From Pedobacter ginsenosidimutans (GTDB lineage Bacteria; Bacteroidota; Bacteroidia; Sphingobacteriales; Sphingobacteriaceae): a stretch of 64,000 nt of DNA. A program made the translations under genes and the position numbers. Within the stretch, counting starts at the first letter, position 1. Each line of letters starts with the position of its first letter. Below are positions 48,874-57,379 of this stretch, piece by piece. The stretch covers positions 1 to 64,000 of the forward strand of contig NZ_LMZQ01000010.1 of assembly GCF_001442625.1 (NCBI RefSeq). Reading direction: 5' to 3'. Under the pieces are notes generated by a model, which was not told the DNA's origin, made no database searches, and saw only the letters and a program-made list of their open reading frames with translations.

Positions 48874-50169
48874 GTGTCTTTAGATAAATTAAAACTTAGC
48901 AAACCACTTGTAGCGGCCATGACTGATGCAGGATTTTTAACTCCAAAAGAAATCCAAGCCAGAACAATGTCGCGAATTTTAGGTGGACAAGATGTTATAG
49001 CGGTGGGACCGGAGGGTTCGGGAAAAACAACAACTTATGTTTTAGCTACTTTAATGAAGTTGAAGTACGCTTTTGAGGAAGCGCCAAGGGCTTTAATTTT
49101 AGTGCCAGATGCAGAACATGTTGATCATGTTTTGGAGCAATTTAAATTATTGAACCGTAACAATACCTTCAGGATTTTGGGAATCGATAGCCGTGGCGCT
49201 GTTGATACACAAATGAATGAGATAACGGATGGAGTTGATATTATTGTTGCAGTACCCGATAGGGCTCGTGCTTTATATTTAAAACTAGCATTAAATACAA
49301 ATAAAATACAGTTGTTTATTGTAGATAATGCAGAACTTATTGTGAAAAAAGGCTTGCAGTTACCTGTTGTAGAATTGGCCAACAGTGCTTATAAATCTCA
49401 GCATGTGGTGTTTACCGAGGTAATGCACGAGAAATTGAACCATATGATTTCGCCTTTCATGAAAGATTCTACCACAACCATCGAGGTAGATGAAATAGGT
49501 GAAAAGCAGGCAGAAGTTTATCAACAGATGCTTTATCAGGTGCCTAATTTCAGAACAAAGCTTAATCTTTTAACCTTATTATTAAACGATACTGAGGTTT
49601 TTGATAAAGTTGTGGTTTTTGTAAATACACGTTTAACCGCACAAACAGTTTATAAAAACTTTAATCAGCATAAAGAAGGTGAGATCAGTATCTATCGCTC
49701 GCTGTTTTTTGATGATAAAGGCTATGATGATATTGAAGACTTTAAAGATAACCCAGAGGCAAGAGTTTTAATTGTTGCCAATGAGAATTTAGGTGAACTT
49801 AATATTGAAGGAATTCCTTTTATCTTGCATTTTGAATTGCCAGAGCAGAAAGAAATGTTAATTCAACGCATTGTTAAACATGGTGATGAAGATGTTGTGG
49901 CAATTACTTTTTCTACCGATATCGAATTGATTGAGGTGAAAAAAATTGAACAGGCCATCGGTCAGAAATTGGAGGTAATGGAATTACCAGAAGATTTGAA
50001 AGTAGTTGATGCAGCTGCTAAGCCAAAGAAAAAGAAAACTGAAGAAGATGAGGATACAGACCGTGGAGCAGCTTTTCACGAAAAGAAGGCCAGTAACTTG
50101 AAAAACTACAATTATAGCGCTGGCACAAAAGCCAAAATGACTTATAAGAATAAAAAGGGATTGTCTTAA
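48874..50169 (+). CDS. DEAD-box-like protein with degenerate ATPase motifs (probable pseudo-helicase)
   Basis: 431 residues, GTG start (no ATG in frame nearby). It has the two RecA-like domains of a DEAD-box RNA helicase, but key motifs are changed. The Q-motif region FLTPKEIQ is kept and motif I is GPEGSGKTT with Lys51. Motif II is DNAE (151-154) in place of DEAD, motif III is FTE in place of SAT, motif V reads VANENLGELN in place of a TDxxARGxD type, and motif VI is QRIVKHG, lacking the HRxGRxxR arginines. ATP binding may survive, but hydrolysis is doubtful. The basic C-terminal tail (KPKKKKTEEDEDTDRG, KAKMTYKNKKG) could bind RNA. A role as a non-enzymatic RNA or ribosome-assembly factor is speculation. 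Confidence 0.75.
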   Translation: MSLDKLKLSKPLVAAMTDAGFLTPKEIQARTMSRILGGQDVIAVGPEGSGKTTTYVLATLMKLKYAFEEAPRALILVPDAEHVDHVLEQFKLLNRNNTFRILGIDSRGAVDTQMNEITDGVDIIVAVPDRARALYLKLALNTNKIQLFIVDNAELIVKKGLQLPVVELANSAYKSQHVVFTEVMHEKLNHMISPFMKDSTTTIEVDEIGEKQAEVYQQMLYQVPNFRTKLNLLTLLLNDTEVFDKVVVFVNTRLTAQTVYKNFNQHKEGEISIYRSLFFDDKGYDDIEDFKDNPEARVLIVANENLGELNIEGIPFILHFELPEQKEMLIQRIVKHGDEDVVAITFSTDIELIEVKKIEQAIGQKLEVMELPEDLKVVDAAAKPKKKKTEEDEDTDRGAAFHEKKASNLKNYNYSAGTKAKMTYKNKKGLS

Positions 50170-50216
50170 CAAGGGGCGTCACCCTGACCTGTAGCGCAGC
50201 GGAAAGCTACGAATAT

Positions 50217-50254
50217 AAAAAAGCTCCCCAGAAATTAATCTGGGGAGCTTTTTT
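50217..50254. terminator. Strong bidirectional terminator
   Basis: A 16-bp perfect stem AAAAAAGCTCCCCAGA / TCTGGGGAGCTTTTTT with an AATTAA loop lies between the convergent helicase-like and OmpA genes. Its A/T ends provide T-tails in both directions. Confidence 0.92.
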
Positions 50255-50272
50255 GTTAACCGTTATTTACCA

Positions 50273-51547
50273 TTAGTATAAAGTAAACTCTACACGACGG
50301 TTTTGTTGACGGCCAGCTGCAGTTTTGTTTGTTGCAATCGGCTGGTCAGGTCCGTAACCTGTAGCTTCAATTCTTGATGCATTTGCACCTTGAGATACTA
50401 AATAAGCTTTTACCGATTCTGCTCTGTCTTTAGATAAACGTAAGTTTAATTCTCTACCGCCAGTATTATCAGTATGACCAGCTAATTTTAGGCTAAAGTT
50501 TTTCTCTACCAATAAACCAGCAACACGATTTAAAGTAGCATACGATTTAGGACGGATAGTTGATTTACCTAAATCGAACTCTAAGTTAGAAATCGCATCT
50601 CTAACCACTTTACGATCGGCCTCTGTAATTACTTTGGTTTCTTTAATGATTTCGCGTTGAACTTTGATTGGGCAACCAGAACCATCAACAACAGTACCCG
50701 ATGCGGTACCAGGACATTTGTCGAATTTGTTTGCTACACCATCATTATCATCATCGCCTAAATCTTTAGCATATTGTTCTCTATCGCGTTGTGCATTTTG
50801 CTCAGCAGTTGATAGTGCTCTTCTTAATTCAGCACTTTCTTCAGCACTTTCTTTACGTAAGTTTGCTAACGAGCTGTAGTTTTGCAACTGAGGTTTGTCT
50901 TTGCTACCCAATGCAAATTCTACACCAGCGTGTGCATAAGCGAATCTGCTTTTTGGTAAAGATTCTGGAGATTTAATGAAATTAACATCATAACCTAAAT
51001 CAATATTGATTCCTTTTGCAACACCCAGTTTAACACCAGCACCTACTGGGATAAACCAACCTTCTCTGCCTTTACTTTCGCTAACAATTGCTCCGCTTGT
51101 GCTGTAATCAGATGACATATAACCAGCACCACCCTTTAAATAGGGAATTAAAACTGCATTTTCTTGATTAATGTTGATATTAGCAACGTTAAAAACAGCG
51201 GTTAACGCGCCAGACCATTCAACACTTTGTTGAAAATCAGTAGTTCCGTTTGTTGATTTGATATCACCTCTTAAAAAATCAGCCTGCAAACCTAAAGACG
51301 GTAAAATTTGCTTTCTAACATTTACTCCGTAACCGATACTTTTAAATTCTTTTGCTCTAACACTTCCCGAACCGAAAATAGTATTAGGAGAAAGTATGCC
51401 TCCATGTACACCTACGCTCCAGGTACGAAAAGATTTTTCTCCAAACCTGGAACCAGTTGTAGTAGTTGGCGTTTCCTGCGCAAATAATTGTGATGATAAA
51501 CCTAATAAAGCAATCAACATTGTTGATTTAGTAATTCTTGTATTCAT
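50273..51547 (-). CDS. OmpA-family outer-membrane protein
   Basis: 424 residues. A signal peptide (MNTRITKSTMLIALLGLSSQ, cleavage near LFAQ) is followed by an eight-strand-like barrel (about 40-215; WSVGVHGGILSPNTIFGSG, GGAGYMSSDYSTSG). Then comes a helical linker (ESAEESAELRRALSTAEQNA), one thrombospondin type-3 calcium-type repeat (DDDNDGVANKFDKCPG with GSGCPI), and a C-terminal OmpA domain (SNLEFDLGKSTIRPKSYATL, LAGHTDNTGGRELNLRLSKD, RRVEF). The OmpA domain binds peptidoglycan and ties the outer membrane to the wall. It is monocistronic and probably abundant. The 236 bases upstream are AT-rich with no confident promoter. Confidence 0.93.
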   Translation of the reverse strand: MNTRITKSTMLIALLGLSSQLFAQETPTTTTGSRFGEKSFRTWSVGVHGGILSPNTIFGSGSVRAKEFKSIGYGVNVRKQILPSLGLQADFLRGDIKSTNGTTDFQQSVEWSGALTAVFNVANININQENAVLIPYLKGGAGYMSSDYSTSGAIVSESKGREGWFIPVGAGVKLGVAKGINIDLGYDVNFIKSPESLPKSRFAYAHAGVEFALGSKDKPQLQNYSSLANLRKESAEESAELRRALSTAEQNAQRDREQYAKDLGDDDNDGVANKFDKCPGTASGTVVDGSGCPIKVQREIIKETKVITEADRKVVRDAISNLEFDLGKSTIRPKSYATLNRVAGLLVEKNFSLKLAGHTDNTGGRELNLRLSKDRAESVKAYLVSQGANASRIEATGYGPDQPIATNKTAAGRQQNRRVEFTLY

Positions 51548-51783
51548 GTTTTTCTATTTTGTAATATTTAGTCTCTTAACAGTTTTTATTCCATACTGTT
51601 TTGCATGGACTAAGAAAAAACCCTGCCAAAATCATCACTTTTCTTACAAATAGCATGTTATCAGAAGATTAGGAGTATAAATTAATTTCACAAAAATGTT
51701 ACCATGCAACCGAAATCATGCTGGTTTTTGTATAGTATTCTATACAGAATTTAAAAAAGAACCATTGTGTGGTAGTTTAAATC

Positions 51784-52449
51784 CTACTTGTCTGACGGAT
51801 TTTTCTTATTGTTCAATAACATCTCCAGTGTTTTTTCGAGTCTGTTTGTACGCGTCTTTTCTTGTTTTGCAGATAAAAGCCAAAGTACATATTCTTTCCT
51901 GTGGGAGTAAGCGAGTTGGTTAAAGTAGTCTAATGCTTTAGAATGGTTTTCTAAAAAGATTTTTAAATCTTCAGGGAGTTTAACGGTTTTATTTATTGGA
52001 TCGATATATTCTCCAAATTCATTTGCCTTAATATGATCATTTCTCATGCCTGATGGTTTTACCTCAGTGATGAATTTTAAACGCAGGGCAGTCCAGGTTT
52101 CATTTACTGCAGCAGAAGCACAGGGTGTTAAACCAAATTTTTTAAGCTCTTGCCAGCTTTTCATCAGATCAAGATCAGATTTGATTTTTGAAGATTTTTT
52201 AGGATAGAATACCCAAAAAATAGTTTTTGCATCAATATGGCAAATATTACTTTCAATTTGCTGGTTAAGTTGATCTATGCTTGTGGTAAAAGTGATTAAT
52301 ACATTAAAATAAACTTCTTCAGTATATTTTATAGCAATATATGGATCGACCTCACCAAAAATGGTAACCGCATCTTGGGGTGCATCTATTACCCTAACGA
52401 TGTAGTTAGGTTTAACCTGAAGTTTTTTTAATAGTAAATTTTCCATCAT
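51784..52449 (-). CDS. YdeI/OmpD-associated family protein
   Basis: 221 residues. The C-terminal 80 residues (TVKLPEDLKIFLENHSKALD, YFNQLAYSHRKEYVLWLLSA, TRTNRLEKTLEMLLNNKK) match the YdeI/OmpD-associated helical domain, in which AYSHRKEYV-W is the hallmark. The N-terminal 130 residues form an alpha/beta domain with IFWVFYPKKSSKIKSDLDLM and GLTPCASAAVNETWTALRLK, resembling DUF3052-like or small cytosolic domains. Family members have been linked to bacteriocin or antimicrobial-peptide resistance, but the mechanism is not known. It starts 5 bases after the trmH-like stop. Confidence 0.75.
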   Translation of the reverse strand: MMENLLLKKLQVKPNYIVRVIDAPQDAVTIFGEVDPYIAIKYTEEVYFNVLITFTTSIDQLNQQIESNICHIDAKTIFWVFYPKKSSKIKSDLDLMKSWQELKKFGLTPCASAAVNETWTALRLKFITEVKPSGMRNDHIKANEFGEYIDPINKTVKLPEDLKIFLENHSKALDYFNQLAYSHRKEYVLWLLSAKQEKTRTNRLEKTLEMLLNNKKNPSDK

Positions 52450-52454
52450 TGCAC

Positions 52455-52985
52455 CTAGAGCCTCAATTTAGCAAAGAAATCCCAAAAAACAATACCGGCA
52501 GAGATTACGATGTTAAAGGAATGTTTGGTTCCAAATTGAGGAATTTCGATACATTCATCAATTTTTGCCATCACTTCATCGCTCACACCATCAACCTCGT
52601 TCCCAAAGATCAGTGCATATTTTTTACCCTGATCGGGTTGGAAAGTGTTTAGCATAGTACTGTTTTCGGCTTGTTCTATTGCAATGATCTCATAACCTAA
52701 GGCCCTTAAGGTATCAACAGCTTGTACAGTATCGGTATAATGAATCCAATCAACAGATTGCGTAGCACCTAGTGCTGTTTTCTCAATTTCGCGGTGCGGC
52801 GGTTGAGCCGTTATACCACAAAGGATAACTTTTTCTAATGCAAATCCGTCTGCTGTACGGAATATAGAACCTACGTTGTGCATACTGCGCACATTATCCA
52901 ACACCACCACAACAGGTAATTTTTCCTGTGCTTTAAATTCTTCAATATCTGGCCGATTAAGCTCGTCTAATTTTAATTTTCTCAT
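52455..52985 (-). CDS. TrmH/SpoU-family RNA 2'-O-methyltransferase
   Basis: 176 residues, a short SPOUT enzyme with its three motifs: VVVVLDNVRSMHNVGSIFRT with ADGF (motif 1), ALIFGNEVDGVSDE (motif 2) and IPQFGTKHSFNIVISAGI (motif 3, with SFN in place of the usual SLN). The C-terminal trefoil knot binds SAM. The short length and absent L30e-like N-terminal domain make it closer to TrmL/TrmH-type than to RlmB. Target nucleotide unknown. It is preceded 45 bases upstream by galK on the same strand. Confidence 0.85.
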   Translation of the reverse strand: MRKLKLDELNRPDIEEFKAQEKLPVVVVLDNVRSMHNVGSIFRTADGFALEKVILCGITAQPPHREIEKTALGATQSVDWIHYTDTVQAVDTLRALGYEIIAIEQAENSTMLNTFQPDQGKKYALIFGNEVDGVSDEVMAKIDECIEIPQFGTKHSFNIVISAGIVFWDFFAKLRL

Positions 52986-53030
52986 TATTTTGATTGATTA
53001 CACCGATTGGATATAATTTCGGAGCTGTGC

Positions 53031-54197
53031 TTATCTATAAGTATCTGTTGTTAAATGTGGGCCATTACCAATTTCGCTAATGTAAATTGTGGCGGGGTAG
53101 CCAATCTTATCTACGTAATCATTTGTCAGTTGTTTTGCGAAGTCTTCTTCAAAGCCTTTCTCCAACAAAGCTATCGCACATCCGCCAAATCCGGCACCAG
53201 TCATACGGGCGCCTATAACGTGATCATAATCTGTGCAAAAATCAACAACTGTATCCAATTCTTTTCCGCTTACTTCATATAGTGTTCTTAACGATTCGTG
53301 AGAGGCATACATCAAGCGACCAAATTCTTCAAGGTTTCCGCCGTTTAAGGCTTTCGCAGCCAAATGAACCCGATCATTTTCTTTAACCACATGTGTTGCA
53401 CGGTTTAAAATAGTTTCATCTGTTATCAAATGGCTATGTAAAGCAAATTTCTCAGCAGTTAATTCGCAAAGATAATGAAGTGTTATTTCTTGGTTCAGCA
53501 ATTTCAGGGCAGTTTGGCATTCTGCCACACGCTCGTTGTATTTAGAATCTGCTAATTCTCTTGGTTTATTGGTATTGATGATGGCCAAAACATATTTGCC
53601 CAGGTCAACATCAACCATTTTGTATTTTAAGGTCTCACAGTCTAAAACAATTGCTTTGTTTTTTTCGCCAAATGCAACTGCAAACTGATCCATAATACCA
53701 GAATTTAGGCCTATAAAATCATTCTCAACACGTTTGGCAATTTTAACCAGTTCCAGTTGGTCATAACCAAGATCAAAATAAGAATTTAAAGCATAAGCAG
53801 TGGCAATTTCTATAGATGCTGAAGAGGAGAGCCCTGATCCGATTGGGATATTTCCATAAAACAGAAAATCTACTCCATTAATTTCTTTTCCATCCTTAAT
53901 AAATTCGTTGATCACACCTATAGGGTAATTGGCCCATAAGCTGCCATCTTTATCGTTTACAATGTTACTTTCAACTAAGGTCTGAATTTCAAAGTTTAAG
54001 CTTTTAAACCTGAATTTGTGATCATTATTTGGGGCAATAGCTACCCAGGTTCCCAGGGTAATGGCACAGGGCATAACCAAACCGCCATTATAATCGATGT
54101 GTTCGCCAATGAGGTTAACACGCCCGGGGGTAAAATAAACGGCATCAGCTTTTTTGTGGTATTGCTCAGCAAATTTTTCCTCAAGGTTAATGTTCAT
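53031..54197 (-). CDS. galK: Galactokinase
   Basis: 388 residues, typical of GalK, which phosphorylates alpha-D-galactose at C1 in the Leloir pathway. GHMP-kinase motifs are present: PGRVNLIGEHIDYNGG near residue 26, GSGLSSSASIEIATAY (ATP loop) and GARMTGAGFGGCAIALL near the C-terminus. It faces galM across 76 bases, so the two sugar genes are divergently transcribed from one control region. galT and galE are not in the window. Confidence 0.95.
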   Translation of the reverse strand: MNINLEEKFAEQYHKKADAVYFTPGRVNLIGEHIDYNGGLVMPCAITLGTWVAIAPNNDHKFRFKSLNFEIQTLVESNIVNDKDGSLWANYPIGVINEFIKDGKEINGVDFLFYGNIPIGSGLSSSASIEIATAYALNSYFDLGYDQLELVKIAKRVENDFIGLNSGIMDQFAVAFGEKNKAIVLDCETLKYKMVDVDLGKYVLAIINTNKPRELADSKYNERVAECQTALKLLNQEITLHYLCELTAEKFALHSHLITDETILNRATHVVKENDRVHLAAKALNGGNLEEFGRLMYASHESLRTLYEVSGKELDTVVDFCTDYDHVIGARMTGAGFGGCAIALLEKGFEEDFAKQLTNDYVDKIGYPATIYISEIGNGPHLTTDTYR

Positions 54198-54234
54198 TCG
54201 GCTAAAATATATTTATAAAAAGCATTAATAATAG

Positions 54235-54242
54235 TATGTTTG
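54235..54242 (+). promoter_or_regulatory. -7 promoter element of galM
   Basis: TATGTTTG matches TAnnTTTG exactly, 31 bases before the galM ATG. On the opposite strand TATATTTT near 54205-54212 is a weaker match that could serve galK. Confidence 0.55.
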
Positions 54243-54273
54243 TTTAGGAAACAAAAGCCCTAAGTTACAATTT

Positions 54274-55323
54274 ATGAGCGTTCAGCAAATACCTACCGGA
54301 AAAATTATTGATGGCGAAGAAGTTATCGCAATCGAACTAACCAACAGTAAAGGCACTTATGTGAAAATATTCAATTATGGTGCGATTATTAACAAATTTG
54401 TAGTTAAAAATGCTAAAGGCGAAAAGCAGGATATCGTTCTTGGTTTCGACACTTTTGATGAATATCTTGATCCGGCTTATCTGGCAAATGGGGCCTATTT
54501 GGGTGCCGTAGTTGGTCGTTATGCAAACCGCATTAAAAATGGCAGGTTCACCATTGATGAAGAAACGTACCAATTGGCACAAAATGCAGGTACAGATACC
54601 TTACATGGCGGTATTGTAGGATTTGATAAAAAAGTTTGGGATGTTCTTGAAATTGGTGATGGACCACAATCGTCAGTTACGTTACAATATGAAAGTGTAG
54701 ATGGCGAAGAGAATTTTCCTGGAAACCTGATCATTGATTTAACTTTCGAACTTACCGAAAATGATGAATTGATTTTAAGCTATGAAGCAGAAACTGATCA
54801 GGCTACTGCAATTAATTTAACACATCATGGTTATTTTAACTTAGCACCAAACGGAGGTAATATTAAAAACCACAAACAGCAGATTTTTGCTTCAAATTAC
54901 CTTGAGCAGGACAGCAACTATTCTGTAACGGGTAAATTGATCCCTGTTGAAGGTACACACATGGATTTTACAAAATCTAAAGCGATAGGTCAGGATTGGG
55001 ATGAGGAAGAAGGTTACGACCAAACCTACGTTCTGGATAAAATCTATGGCGATTTATCGTTAGCAAGTAAAACAATTGAAGAAGAAAGTGGTTTAGTTTT
55101 AAGTGTATATACTACAGAACCGGTAGCGCATCTGTATACTGCAAAATATTTAGATGTTAAAAATGGTAAAGGTGGAAAAGATTATGGAAGTTACGGGGCA
55201 TTTTGTGTAGAAACCCAACATCATCCAAATGCAGTTAATGTTCCAGCGTTTCCGAGCACTATTTTGAGACCAGAAGATCTGTATACGCAAACAACGATTT
55301 ACAAAGTTTCACTAATCAAATAA
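54274..55323 (+). CDS. galM: Aldose 1-epimerase (galactose mutarotase)
   Basis: 349 residues, normal for GalM, which interconverts alpha and beta anomers to feed galactokinase. Landmarks are VVGRYANRIKNGRFTIDEE, TLHGGIVGFDKKVWDV with the first His, NLTHHGYFNLAPNGG with the catalytic His, and GAFCVETQHHPNAVN with the catalytic Glu. No signal peptide, so cytoplasmic. A DUF1398 gene follows after two bases and is likely co-transcribed. Confidence 0.94.
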   Translation: MSVQQIPTGKIIDGEEVIAIELTNSKGTYVKIFNYGAIINKFVVKNAKGEKQDIVLGFDTFDEYLDPAYLANGAYLGAVVGRYANRIKNGRFTIDEETYQLAQNAGTDTLHGGIVGFDKKVWDVLEIGDGPQSSVTLQYESVDGEENFPGNLIIDLTFELTENDELILSYEAETDQATAINLTHHGYFNLAPNGGNIKNHKQQIFASNYLEQDSNYSVTGKLIPVEGTHMDFTKSKAIGQDWDEEEGYDQTYVLDKIYGDLSLASKTIEEESGLVLSVYTTEPVAHLYTAKYLDVKNGKGGKDYGSYGAFCVETQHHPNAVNVPAFPSTILRPEDLYTQTTIYKVSLIK

Positions 55324-55325
55324 TT

Positions 55326-55721
55326 ATGTTTACCATCGAAGACATCCGGGCAGCAGAATCAAAAATTAAAACTGGTGCAGATTTCCCTCAGTTTATTAAA
55401 GAAATTAAGGAAATGGGTGTTAAGCGAAACGATGTATATGTATCCAATGGCTTGTCGATTTATTTTGATGATGAAGATAATGCAGAACAGATCAGTCCTG
55501 ATGAATATCCGAGTTTGATTATAAATGATGAACCGTCTGCTGGTAAGTTAACACATGCTTTGAAAATACATCAACAGGGAGAAACCGATTATTTTACCTT
55601 TTGCAAGCAAGCTGCAGATGCGGGTGTAGAGAAATGGGTAACCGATCTTGAAGAAATGACCTGTACTTATTTAGATGCTGAAGGCAATGAATTGGTAAAA
55701 GAAAATATCCGTAAGGTTTAA
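55326..55721 (+). CDS. DUF1398-family protein
   Basis: 131 residues, small, acidic and cytosolic. The pattern MFTIEDIRAAESKIKTGADF, then YIKEIKEMGV-like FIKEIKEMGVKRNDVYVSNG and the C-terminal GVEKWVTDLEEMTCTYLDAE with GNEL match DUF1398 (E. coli YbcV-type). The function is unknown. It begins two bases after the galM stop, so it is translated from the galM message, though a sugar-related role is only inferred. Confidence 0.8.
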   Translation: MFTIEDIRAAESKIKTGADFPQFIKEIKEMGVKRNDVYVSNGLSIYFDDEDNAEQISPDEYPSLIINDEPSAGKLTHALKIHQQGETDYFTFCKQAADAGVEKWVTDLEEMTCTYLDAEGNELVKENIRKV

Positions 55722-55812
55722 TCATATATGTAATGGTAATTGTTTGTGGGTTTTGATTTAATCATTGGCCATAAACAATTGCCATTTATATTTAAGATAC
55801 TTCAGTGATCTT

Positions 55813-55826
55813 AGATGGAAACATCT
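55813..55826. repeat. Single GATG-GAAA-CATC hairpin repeat
   Basis: AGATG-GAAA-CATCT followed by GACATTC is a member of the short hairpin group seen at 3143-3301. It lies between the convergent DUF1398 and nucleoside phosphorylase genes. Confidence 0.5.
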
Positions 55827-55846
55827 GACATTCAATAGTTTTTTAT

Positions 55847-56707
55847 TTAAATTCTTTCAAGCACCATTTTTATCGCTTGCTCTACAATTTTGTTTGGCTC
55901 CTTGCTAAATTCGAAATTTACACGACTGGCTAAAATGGCATTTACTGAAATTGCGTTGTGACCTAAAACTTTGGCCAGTGCATAAATCCCTGCGGTTTCC
56001 ATTTCCAGATTGGTAATGCGGTGCTGATTGCTTTTAAAACTGTTAATTAAGTCAATAAAATCGGGAACTGCATTTTTAGCACGTACAATTCTACCCTGTG
56101 GAGCGTAAAAACCAGGCGCCGTAATGGTTATGCCTTTCGCCATGTCTTTTCCAATCGTATTCAATAATGTTTCACTCGCTGCGGTTAAATAAGGATTGAT
56201 ATTTTTAAGATGCCCAAAGTGTGCTTTGATATCATCCATTAAAATCTGTTCATCACCAGATAATTTTTGAAGGTAATAATTCATTAAGGCATCCATCCCT
56301 AAGCCGTAAGAAGAAGCTAAAATCGTCCCCATTGGAATATCCGGTTGAACGGCCCCAGAGGTACCGACTCTGATAATATTTATTGAAGTAAGCTCTTTTT
56401 TAATTTCACGGGTTTCAAAATCAACATTAACCAGTGCGTCTAACTCATTAAAAACAATATCAATGTTATCAGTACCAATACCTGTTGAGAGTACAGTAAC
56501 GCGTTTTTTGCCTAGATAACCGGTATGGGTGATAAATTCGCGTTTACCTTTTTTAAACTCTATTTTGTCGAAATATTTGCTTACCTCCCCAACACGGTCA
56601 GGATCGCCAACGGTAATTACAGTATCAGCAATATCACCAGGCAAAAGGTTTAGGTGGTATATGCTGCCATCAGGATTGATGATTAAGTCGCTTTCGGATA
56701 TTTTCAT
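55847..56707 (-). CDS. Nucleoside phosphorylase (uridine phosphorylase-like)
   Basis: 286 residues from the ATG of MKISESDLIINPDGS; a start 12 codons earlier is possible but less typical. The PNP/UDP family type I fold is shown by ITVGDPDRVGEVSKYFD (phosphate site), VTVLSTGIGTDNIDIV, IRVGTSGAVQPDIPMGTILA and NLEMETAGIYALAKVLGH with the ribose-binding MET. The enzyme cleaves nucleosides with phosphate, releasing base and ribose-1-phosphate. The sequence is closest in style to uridine phosphorylase, but purine substrates cannot be excluded. Confidence 0.88.
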   Translation of the reverse strand: MKISESDLIINPDGSIYHLNLLPGDIADTVITVGDPDRVGEVSKYFDKIEFKKGKREFITHTGYLGKKRVTVLSTGIGTDNIDIVFNELDALVNVDFETREIKKELTSINIIRVGTSGAVQPDIPMGTILASSYGLGMDALMNYYLQKLSGDEQILMDDIKAHFGHLKNINPYLTAASETLLNTIGKDMAKGITITAPGFYAPQGRIVRAKNAVPDFIDLINSFKSNQHRITNLEMETAGIYALAKVLGHNAISVNAILASRVNFEFSKEPNKIVEQAIKMVLERI

Positions 56708-56764
56708 ATTTGGTTTATCTTGCCCACGGATTTCGCTGATCAACGCAGTTTTTATCTGTGGTTA

Positions 56765-57379
56765 TTAAACAGTCTGAAGGTATTTTAATTTAATACCTTC
56801 AATTTTATCAAATTTACTTAAAACCTGATTGAGTTGTGCTTTTCTTACTTCAAATTTCAATATACAATCCGTATCAAATTGTTGCGCCAAAATCTGTAAG
56901 TTCTCCTCTTTGCTCAACTTCATTACATCGTTCATCTGAAGGTAATCGAAATGCGCTTCGTAAACATCGTTAATCGTTTTGTTAATGATTGTAGATGCTT
57001 TAATTGCTTGTATACTAGATGCTTTATATGCGTTAATTAAACCTGGTACGCCAAGTAATGTACCTCCAAAATAACGCACTACAACAATTAGGGTATTAGT
57101 CAGGTCTTCTGATAACAAACAGTTCAGGATTGGCCTGCCTGCAGTACCCGAAGGTTCTCCATCATCATTCATTCGATAAACAGATCGATCTGGTGTTAAG
57201 CGGTATGCATAACAAAAATGATTGGCCTTAACATGTTCTGCGCGAAGTTTGTTAATAATCGGCTTTAATTCTAATTCACTACGGATTGGATAGGCGTATG
57301 CAATAAATTTGCTCCCTTTATCTCGAAAGATACCCTCTGAGGCACTTTCGATAGTTTTATAAGAATCATCGAACAGCAT
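56765..57379 (-). CDS. YigZ/IMPACT-family protein
   Basis: 204 residues from the ATG of MLFDDSYKTIES, chosen over an upstream ATG that lies deeper in the preceding transporter gene. The N-terminal IMPACT domain has GSKFIAYAYPIRSE, HVKANHFCYAYRL, DDGEPSGTAGRPIL and VVVRYFGGTLLGVPGL. A C-terminal DUF1949-like EF-G-type domain covers about 130-204. IMPACT proteins regulate GCN2 in eukaryotes; the bacterial function is unclear, perhaps ribosome-linked. It overlaps the DMT transporter gene by 14 bases. Confidence 0.87.
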   Translation of the reverse strand: MLFDDSYKTIESASEGIFRDKGSKFIAYAYPIRSELELKPIINKLRAEHVKANHFCYAYRLTPDRSVYRMNDDGEPSGTAGRPILNCLLSEDLTNTLIVVVRYFGGTLLGVPGLINAYKASSIQAIKASTIINKTINDVYEAHFDYLQMNDVMKLSKEENLQILAQQFDTDCILKFEVRKAQLNQVLSKFDKIEGIKLKYLQTV

